Source: Melitaea cinxia
Taxonomy: Eukaryota; Arthropoda; Insecta; Lepidoptera; Nymphalidae
Direction: 5' to 3'
Length of the DNA: 64,000 nucleotides
NCBI RefSeq assembly: GCF_905220565.1
Contig: NC_059408.1
Location: 10,788,508 to 10,852,507, forward strand
In this document: positions 56,802 through 64,000 of the stretch, piece by piece
How the letters are laid out: each line of letters opens with the position of its first letter
How positions within the stretch are numbered: the first letter of the stretch is position 1
Translations under genes and position numbers: made by a program
The notes under the pieces: generated by a model
Databases searched by the model: none
The model's input: only the letters and a program-made list of their open reading frames with translations
What the model was told of the DNA's origin: nothing

Positions 56802-56997
56802 TCTATATAAATAAAAATGAATGTTGCTAAGCGCATAACTTGAGAATGGTTCGACCAATTCGGCTAATTTATATATTTTTATTTTCCTTAAGGCCCACGG
56901 AAGGTTTTAATATAAAAAAAAAAAACGAAAATTGCGTGGACAAATTTAATTTTTACTATTAAGTTTTGATAGGACGAAGTCTGTCCGGGCGGCTAGT
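56802..56997 (+). mobile_element. Helitron-like element
   Basis: It begins TCTATATAAATAAAAATGAA and ends GTCCGGGCGGCTAGT after AGGACGAAGTCT. It contains GAGAATGGTTCGACCAATTC and AAGGCCCACGGAAGGTTT. The ends fit Helitron-type elements (5' TC, 3' CTAGT). No coding capacity. Confidence 0.75.
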
Positions 56998-57365
56998 ATG
57001 TTATAAATATTGTACTCAAGACATATTAACCTTATCATATTCTTAACGAATAATATCTAAACAGAAAAAAAAAAAATCTATACATTTATAGTTAGCTGAC
57101 AATAATTTTTCAAAGAAATTATAGCAGTTAAGTTTAAAAACGTGTTTCTTAATTAATATCCTAAGGTAGAGCAAGGTAGTATGTATTCAATTAACACTCA
57201 ACACACGTACCCTCCTGTTTGTCAACCGACACTCGATAATTCATCGACACTCGTGTGATGTTCCCCCAATACACGTTGGTGCTACTTTTATGATTCAAGA
57301 TTGAAAAGACGTTTTCATCAAGCCCGTAGCTCCTTGACTAAGTACGAACACTATAAACTCTTTTT

Positions 57366-57984
57366 AACCGACTTCCAAAAAAGGAGGAGGTTCTCAATTC
57401 GACTGTATTTTTTTTTTTATTTTTTTTTTATGTATGTTACATCAGAACTTTTGACCGGGTAGACCGATTTCGACAAATTTTGTTTTAATCGAAAGGTTTT
57501 GTGTGCCAATTGGTCCCATTTAAATATATTTGAGATCTAACAACTACTTTTCGAGTTATATCTAATAATGCGTTTTTACTTGACGCTTTTTTCGTCGACC
57601 TACGTTGTATTATACCGCATAACTTTCTACTGGATGTAACGATTTTGATAATTCTTTTTTTGTTGGAAAGGGGATATCCCTAGATTGGTACCGTGATAAG
57701 GAAACCAGGATCTGATGATGAGATCCTAGAGAAATCGAGGGAAACTCTCGAAAATCCGTAATAACTTTTTACTGGGTGTACCGATTTTGATAATTTTTAA
57801 TTTAATCGAAAGCTGATGTTTATCATGTGGTTACATATAAATTTTATCGAGATCTGATGACTACTTTTTGAGTAATCTTTGATAACGCGTAGTTGCTTGA
57901 CTATGTTTTCGTCGATCTACGTTGTATTACTTGTCGATGTGATTGAAGTCGGTTTTTTTTTCGTTTGCGAGCAAACACAATTAT
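57366..57984 (+). repeat. Dispersed element with AACCGACTTC/GAAGTCGGTT ends, copy C
   Basis: It starts AACCGACTTCCAAAAAAGGAG, contains ACATCAGAACTTTTGACCGG and one copy of the 142-bp unit with AAGGAAACCAGGATCTGATG, and ends GAAGTCGGTTTTTTTTTCG plus GAGCAAACACAATTAT. It is the closest relative of copy A but has a single internal unit. Confidence 0.88.
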
Positions 57985-58167
57985 TGAAAACAAATTAGTT
58001 ATAGCATTATTACAAGCCTAAAACTCAATTAAAAAATAAATAGAAAAATTGATTCGCGAAGTCATTAATCACTTTTTTTTTTTATATAATATTTCAATGT
58101 TTTCATTATGTAACTAATTCATGCTATAGGTCTATAACAAAATAAAATAAAATCATCAATACGATAA

Positions 58168-59021
58168 CAAACTGAGCCGCAAAAATAAAGGGTCGGTTAA
58201 AGTCTTTAATAATTTCGAAAATGCCTGACCTGGCTTTATAAAATAAAGACTAAATAAAAAATATATTGTTTTTGGGCTTAAATTGGCTTTAAATTGGGAC
58301 TGCGTGCTGGCCACTCAACGTGTGTGATACCGACTTCTTGAAAATAGGCAAACACTATCTGAGCTGTATATGAGCTATTGTCTTGCACAAAAATCTTCAT
58401 TAATTCAGGCATTCTCGGCCATGTCCACTAAAAATGGACCTATATAGTCATTCAGAATTTCAGTGACATATCTTTCTGCAGTTTATATTCCATTTTCTAT
58501 CACCACTAGCTCGAAGTCCGGTTTTCGAAAGAAATCTCAGCCCACACGTGAACAGAGCCTCCACCGTATTGTACCTTTTCTTCTATACAGACTTGATTAT
58601 AGCACTTTCCCGGTTTTCTGTACACTCTTTTCCTCCCGTCGTGCTTATATAAACATAATCTAGACTCCTCTGAAAACATAACTCTTGAGCACTCGTTCAG
58701 AGTCTTATTATCGTGTTCTCCACCATAGCTCAAACCTGAGTTTCTGTGGTGTCTTTCTAGTTTTAGGCCATTTGCGGATCTTAAGGGCATTAAATATGTT
58801 TCAGCCAGACGCCATCTTACTGTATCCGTACTCAGATTATTTCCTCCAGCTCGTAAATGATGATTCTTTAATTCAACAACCGTAAGAAAGCGATTTTTCA
58901 AAATTGTGGACACCATATAGCGATATTCTTTAATTCGGTCTTTATTTCATAAAGCTAGGTCAGGTGCATTTAAAGATATTGAAGATTTTCTAACCGACCT
59001 TTTTCTTTGCGGTTCAGTGTA
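58168..59021 (-). mobile_element. Tc1/mariner-type element, internally deleted derivative
   Basis: Imperfect terminal inverted repeats of about 90 bp: the left one begins ACTGAGCCGCAAAAATAAAG at 58171, and the right one is the reverse of CACTGAACCGC..., ending at about 59019 before a TA. Both sides share the GGTCGGTTA and GCCTGACC/GCACCTGACC segments and TTTATAAAATAAAGAC. The TIRs differ from those of the element at 5993, so this is another family. The interior is a shortened transposase on the minus strand. Confidence 0.85.
58270..58916 (-). pseudogene. Truncated Tc1/mariner transposase
   Basis: A minus-strand frame from about 58916 contains VMFSEESRLCLY (first catalytic position, D changed to E), VYRKPGKCYNQVC and YGGGSVHVWAEISF. 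Further down, around stops, come TAERYVTEILNDYIGPFLVD, then VQDNSSYTAQIVFAYFQEVG (second catalytic D) and EWPARSPNLKPI, where it ends. The DNA-binding N-terminus and the part with the final acidic residue are missing. It cannot encode an active enzyme. Confidence 0.88.
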
Positions 59022-59732
59022 TTTTAAGTTACTTAGGGCTATAATAATTATAATATTTGATAAAAATAAGCAAAAAAAAAGTCCCCGAAGTTCAAAAATA
59101 ATCACAAATTAAAATTAAACATGTTAGAAAACCATGAATCCTGTAATATAAACACCCATACAACACCGGCTAATATCGATAGCTTTTGTTACTATTGCAG
59201 CAACCCTTCTTCGAAACTATTATAATATTATCAAACAATGAATCTGTTTACACATTTCAGAACAGATCATTCATCGCAAGATGGGAAACCTACTGCCGTA
59301 CCTAACATTTTTCGATTATACTAGTAGTTCTTCCTCTACCAGACATTTCCAGACTGTTAATATAGAAACAAAACCATAAAAAGTTCTGAACATGCCTCAC
59401 GCGATACCGATTTTAGTCGTGATTCAGTATTTCCGAATTGCGTTACAAACCAATCGACAGCCCTAATCAACACCAATGTTTTGATGAACGCAGATGACTA
59501 GCGACCAAAAAATAAGTTTAGTTCTAAATAGTTACGTTAACTAAAGTTATATTTATAACGGCATGCTTATGTACAATTAATTATTTTGTGAGTTATTGCA
59601 TCTATATTTGCAAAAAAAAATCAATCGCCTTAATATACGCGCGTAATTTCCGAGCGACTGCACTGAATTACTCTTTGAATATTTTTTTTTTGTATTCGTT
59701 ACTGTCAGGATAAAGTTATTATAAAATATTTA

Positions 59733-59880
59733 TTTATTTATTTATTTATACTTTATTGTACACCACAACTACATTTTAAACAATAAACACATTTAAAAAA
59801 ATATATTTACAGGCTGTGAAGTACAATGGGCGGACTTATGGCTATTTAGCCATTTCTTCCAGACAACCCAAAAAATAAAA
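59733..59880 (-). repeat. Non-LTR retroposon 3' end
   Basis: An (ATTT)n tract, then ATACTTTATTGTACACCACA, and further AGTACAATGGGCGGACTTAT, GGCTATTTAGCCATTTC and TTCCAGACAACCC. Read on the minus strand this is the 3' end of a widespread lepidopteran non-LTR retroposon type ending in a TAAA-rich tail. 5'-truncated. Confidence 0.6.
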
Positions 59881-60666
59881 TTAAATGAAACTAATATAAC
59901 TTATAAATAAAAAATATAGCGATATGAAGTTCGCTGTGCCAGCTAGTTAGTAGCAGCCTTAAAATAATTATACAATATTGTTTTGTTAATAAGAAAAAGT
60001 GTACAAAAACCATTTTAACGTGTTAGTCATCGCAGTTGATCTCAATTGAAAAACTGTGAAGTACTAAAAAAAAATTAAATTTCTAGTGAAACGCGATACG
60101 ATTAATCCATTAGTGCATAGTGAAAATTATTTAATGGCGATTAAAAATCCGACACACCGGCGTTTTCACATAAGCGTATTTATTCACTACATTAAATTGA
60201 CAAATGCACACATTCGAAAACAATTGGAAAGCGCCCTTACACACACGCGTCTTATCACGCACACATGTTCACTTCCCGCGTAAAAGATTCAACGTATAAA
60301 TCAACGGCGCAACAATTACACACTTTCATGGCAAGTTGGAATTAGAAACTGTCATTTGCACCGTTCGAGGGTTGTGTGGGAGGAGGGGGGGTATGTTACA
60401 GATGGGAGGGAAAAATAGGGTGTCGGCAAGGGCTACCGTGGACCTGATTAAAGGATTACACTGGGGTGGCGTCCGGTCTAGTTAGATTTATTATGCCAAG
60501 TATTTCAACTAGTTAGTCTTGCTTTAGGTAAGTCCGCCGACCAATATGTAAGTATGCTCTGAATAATAGCCTATGTAAAAGTTTTGATCGTTCTCGTTAA
60601 TAATCGACTGGGGCCAGGTTTTCTATAATCGCTTTCAGTCGCCCTTCAAATTAAATTATATCAATT

Positions 60667-60721
60667 CAATGTTTTATATGTTTAGGTACGATTGTTATTG
60701 TACCTAACATATAAAACATTG
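60667..60721. repeat. miRNA-like hairpin
   Basis: Arms 60667-60689 and 60700-60721 pair over 22 bp with a single bulged T (left arm CAATGTTTTATATGTTTAGG, right arm starts GTACCTAACATATAAAACAT), with a 10-nt loop. Size and the bulge fit a small pre-miRNA, but the loop is short and no known miRNA seed is recognised. It may instead be an accidental or transposon-derived palindrome. Confidence 0.8.
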
Positions 60722-60784
60722 TTTATAATTACGATAGTTGGCAAATCTACTAATTAGTTTTTAGATACTGAAAAAGTATATAAA

Positions 60785-61022
60785 TAAATAAATATCTTAT
60801 AACATAACACGGTCGTCTGTTCCTATGGTAAGCGACACAATGCTTGTGTTAAAGATAACAGCCGACTGTTATTACTATTTTTTTAAATAAACATAGAAAT
60901 AATATATATAGAAATAATACATATATAAATACAAATATTACACCCAGACCTCGGCAGGAATTGAACCTGCAACCCGCGGAACAGAGAGCAGGGCCACTAC
61001 AAACTGCGCCAACGGGCTAGTC
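60785..61022 (-). repeat. tRNA-headed SINE (AGCCCGTT-head family)
   Basis: On the minus strand: head GACTAGCCCGTTGGCGCAGT, B box GGTTCAATTCCTGCC, AT-rich middle, AACAGTCGGCTGTTATCTTT and GAACAGACGACCGTGTT. Confidence 0.8.
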
Positions 61023-61207
61023 AAAGTAATACTTAGACAGGTGGAAACACTGCCTTATTTCTGATCTGTTTACTATGAAAATAGTTAATAATCGTTAGAC
61101 TTGTTGATATATATACTTTAATTATTAATCGCACAATATCGGTTGCAGATTCCTTAACAGTTTACTTTTTTGCTTTTCAAATGATTTAAAAATTTATTTT
61201 TATACTT

Positions 61208-61380
61208 TTACCCGCGGGTTGCTCGTACTAATTTTCTTTTTCTTCATAAAAAGTATCCTATGTTACTTCTAATACCTCCAAGAATATGTGTACAAAGTTT
61301 CATGATGATCGGTTGAATAGTTTTCGCGTGAAAGCATAACAAACAAACTTACATTCACATTTATAATATTAGTAGGAATA
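61208..61380 (-). mobile_element. Helitron-like or retroposon remnant
   Basis: On the minus strand it begins CCTACTAATATTATAAATGT, includes CAACCGATCATCATGAAACT and ACATAGGATACTTTTTATG, and ends near GAGCAACCCGCGGG. The final CTAGT is not seen. The next SINE starts right beside it. Confidence 0.6.
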
Positions 61381-61381
61381 A

Positions 61382-61600
61382 CTAGCCCGTTAGCAGTTTG
61401 TAGTGACCCTGCTTTCTGATCTACGGGTTGTAGGTTCGATTCCCGCCTAAATCTGGGTGTAATTGTTCTGTATTTATATATTTAGATATGTATTATTTCC
61501 AAGTAAATTTATCAAAAAAAAAAAAAAAAAAAATGCAGTCGGCTGTTACCTATAACAATCATTCAGTTGCTTACCTTAAGAACGGACGATATGTGAATGT
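61382..61600 (+). repeat. tRNA-headed SINE (AGCCCGTT-head family)
   Basis: Head ACTAGCCCGTTAGCAGTTTG, B box AGGTTCGATTCCCGCC, an (A)n tract at 61514-61532, then GTCGGCTGTTACCTATAACA and AACGGACGATATGTG. It lies back to back with the copy at 60785, about 360 bp away and in the opposite orientation. Confidence 0.8.
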
Positions 61601-62286
61601 AATAAGATATTAACTAATGTAATGTTAATTAATCGTAAACATAGTAATGTTTGATAACCTTTTGATAGACGTAACTTATAATAAAACAAAAATGTTTTTG
61701 CCCAGCAAAGATGTAAAGGATTTTCTTTACTTATTCTCTCCTCATTCTTTTATTTATAATGAAACTAAAGCCCTTCGACATTTTTTTGATTTACACTATA
61801 AAAAGCTCAAAATTTTATACAATTTTTATATCCAACATATATGCTATAGCTATAGTTATAAAAAAATCAGTTGCGTGGTTACTCCCTTCATATAATAGTT
61901 CATTAACCTTCTATAAACGGTAAAAAAAAATATGTAATAATTTTCGAAATATCGATTTTAAACGATACAAGTAAAGTAAACAATCAAGTTACAGATATTG
62001 TAAACAAGCGCGTCGGAGCGCGGGTGGTCTGGTCCGACGCATCCGAAATAGCCCTGTCTTAAAAACTGTTAATAGTTTCTACGATTATGATATCGTTGTC
62101 GGCTACTGTGCGCAAAGACGTAAACCGAACCACCCACCCGGCATGTTAAAAATAGGGGGAGTGAGCTTAGAGCTCATAACTTGTATTAAACAAGCCTAAT
62201 AGCGAACTGTCTTTACCATTATTTGGAAGAGGAATTGTTTGTCGTTTAGGTATTTTGTAATATTACAATTACTGTCTTACATAGAG

Positions 62287-62530
62287 TAGCCCGTTGCCGC
62301 AGTTTGTTGTTACCCTGCTTTCCGCTCCGGGGCTTATGGGTTCGATTCTCACCCCGTGTCTGGGTGTCATATATATTTATTTATATATGTTATAATTATA
62401 TGTATGTTTACCGAAAAAAAAAATGTAGCTATATCAGTCGACTGTTACTTATAACACAAGCATTAAGTTGCTTACTTTATGAACAGACGACTGTGTGTGT
62501 GTGTGTGTCGTAGATATTTATATTTATATT
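62287..62530 (+). repeat. tRNA-headed SINE (AGCCCGTT-head family)
   Basis: Head AGTAGCCCGTTGCCGCAGTT, B box GGGTTCGATTCTCACCCC, AT-rich middle, AGTCGACTGTTACTTATAAC, GAACAGACGACTGTGTG and a (TG)n run. Confidence 0.82.
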
Positions 62531-62539
62531 TATATATGT

Positions 62540-62622
62540 ATATTATCTGCCCTAATATCCTCTTCCTACGTGGAAAAAGAAGCCCATGTCCATCAGTGGG
62601 ATGTTACAGTCTAAATCGTGAT
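62540..62622 (+). repeat. SINE 3' fragment (Metulj-like)
   Basis: CCCTAATATCCTCTTCCTAC, GAAGCCCATGTCCATCAGTG and GGGATGTTACAGTCTAAAT match the last 70 bp of the SINE at 39502. Confidence 0.65.
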
Positions 62623-63052
62623 GTGTATTATCTTTCATTTTCAAAACAGAACAATCAAGAACTTTATTAGATTTGAATTGTATTACTACTTGAATCAATT
62701 TTGAAAATTTTACCAGTTAAAAGCTATTTTAACTAAAAATAATTTTAGTTGTTGATTTAAAATCGTTACGGAAGCTTGCCGATTGAATTAAATAAACAGT
62801 GTAGTGAGTAAATAATGTTTTAGTTACAGGTGATTATTGAATACAATTTTATTTTATGACTTATTTAAAAAAACGTTTGGATAAAAGTCTTTTCTATCAT
62901 AGTGTGAAATAAAATTAAAATAAAGTTATTTAAAAAAAATATTGTGACAATATTTTTTTTTGCTATTAGGTCGCGAGTCTTCTGATGTATTTGTCAATCT
63001 TGTTTATTTTTTTGAAATATAGAATAGGTACAATATGTAAAATTAAAAAACC

Positions 63053-63396
63053 ACGCCGCGTTGGCGCAACAGTTACAGCCATGGATTGTACTCGTTGCGC
63101 TGGCGGTTGCGGGTTCGATCCCCGCACATGACAAACATTTGTATTGGCCATACAGGTGTTTGCCGTGGTCTGGGTGTTTGTGCAGTCCTTGTGGGTCTCC
63201 CCACCGTGCCTCGGAGAGCACGTTAAGCTGTCGGTCCCGGTTGTTATTATGTACACCTGATAGCGATCGTTACTCATAGTAGGGAATATATCCGCCAACC
63301 CGCATTGGAGCAGCGTGGTGGATTAAGCTCTGATCCTTCTCCTACATGGGGAAAGAGGCCTATGCCCAGTAGTGAGATATTACAGGCTGAAGCGTG
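63053..63396 (+). repeat. Full-length tRNA-headed SINE (Metulj-like)
   Basis: Head GCCGCGTTGGCGCAACAGTT, B box GGGTTCGATCCCCGC, TGTATTGGCCATACAGGTG, GTCGGTCCCGGTTGTTATT, GATAGCGATCGTTACTCATA and the end GTGAGATATTACAGGCTGAA. ATGTAAAAT on both sides is a likely 9-bp target duplication. Nearly the same as the copy at 39502, so both are young. Confidence 0.92.
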
Positions 63397-63399
63397 CAT

Positions 63400-64000
63400 G
63401 TAAAATAAATGCATTTGGCAGGATTATATCTTTGTTTATATTGTTTTAAAATGGTAAATCAACGGATCGACCATTGTGCCACAACACTGACGTCATTTTA
63501 ATAACATTGGTTTTATCAAATCTAATGTAATTTAAATCTTAGCTCAACTTAATATATTAATTAAAAGCTCTTTCTTCAAAAAAAATTTTCTACTAAAAAA
63601 GTTATTTTTTACGACTTACTAAGCAAGAAAGTGTTATATTGTTTTCATATTATATATTACTTAAAAACAATTATAACTGTAGAAGGAATTCCATTATTTA
63701 TATCTACATCCACACATTGTTATACATAACAAACGCACAACATAAAGGAATCGCTCAAGTCATTAATATGCCCGCATCTTCATATAGATGTGTAATTCGT
63801 CGGAACTTAGAATTAAATAATTTATCGTCGTGGAGGCTGGAATAATAAATCAATATGCAGGGCATGCACACACGGGGAGGTAGCCCGACCTCCCGACCCG
63901 GCCCTTTCTTGACTAATTAATTAAACAACCGATTCATTACAGCCTTCCTTTGTGCCCTCACATTCGTCTCGTGAAGGGGTACAGACAGCAGATCCTTTAC
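63400..64000. other. No gene recognised at the right edge
   Basis: AT-rich to about 63820, then a GC-richer patch with CACGGGGAGGTAGCCCG, CTCCCGACCCGGCCC and TTAATTAATTAAACAACCG. Translated on the minus strand it shows no Runt domain. Possibly regulatory. Confidence 0.4.

Larger units (their letters stand above)
56430..64000 (-). other. Presumed large RUNX intron, with repeats
   Basis: No Runt domain or other coding exon was recognised here. It holds the repeats listed separately and repeat-free, GC-richer patches at 60300-60490 (GGACCTGATTAAAGGATTAC, homeodomain-like cores), 61995-62165 (CGCGTCGGAGCGCGGGTGG, CCGAACCACCCACCCGG) and 63830-63925. That it is one intron is inference from the missing Runt domain. 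Confidence 0.5.

Overview
The window looks like chromosomal DNA of a moth or butterfly (Lepidoptera). It is strongly AT-rich. It carries many short tRNA-headed SINEs and small Helitron-like elements of types common in lepidopteran genomes, a Tc1/mariner transposon, and a complete BEL/Pao LTR retroelement. The only host gene I can support is the 3' end of a Runt-domain (RUNX) transcription factor on the minus strand: three exons between 53972 and 56427, ending in the Groucho-binding VWRPY motif. The Runt domain itself should lie beyond the right edge.

Layout. 1-5990: non-coding, with SINE and LINE-tail remnants and a perfect 28-bp hairpin at 2295-2363. 5993-7629: a Tc1-like transposon with long terminal inverted repeats and a transposase broken by three in-frame stops. 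7630-15137: non-coding with SINEs and one Helitron-like element. 15138-23831: a complete BEL/Pao retroelement with LTRs that read as identical, a 5-bp target duplication, and a single uninterrupted 2495-codon gag-pol-env frame. 23837-40590: gene desert with three copies of a dispersed element whose ends are inverted (AACCGACTTC and GAAGTCGGTT), plus more SINEs. 40600-41950: a repeat-free, GC-richer block with a dense cluster of Runx-type binding motifs, followed by a TATA-box promoter and a short first-exon-like sequence. 42000-53970: gene desert with repeats and several GC-richer blocks that may be regulatory. 53972-56427: the RUNX exons. 56428-64000: presumably intron of the RUNX gene, holding a deleted Tc1/mariner element, Helitron-like and SINE copies, and a miRNA-like hairpin.

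How the parts may work together. The long gene-poor stretch next to a developmental transcription factor, with GC-richer islands free of repeats, fits a regulatory landscape for the RUNX gene or its neighbours. The cluster of seven TGYGGTT motifs at 41157-41344 suggests auto- or cross-regulation by Runt-family proteins; this is inference. The BEL/Pao element looks recent and structurally intact. No tRNA or rRNA gene and no CRISPR array was found.
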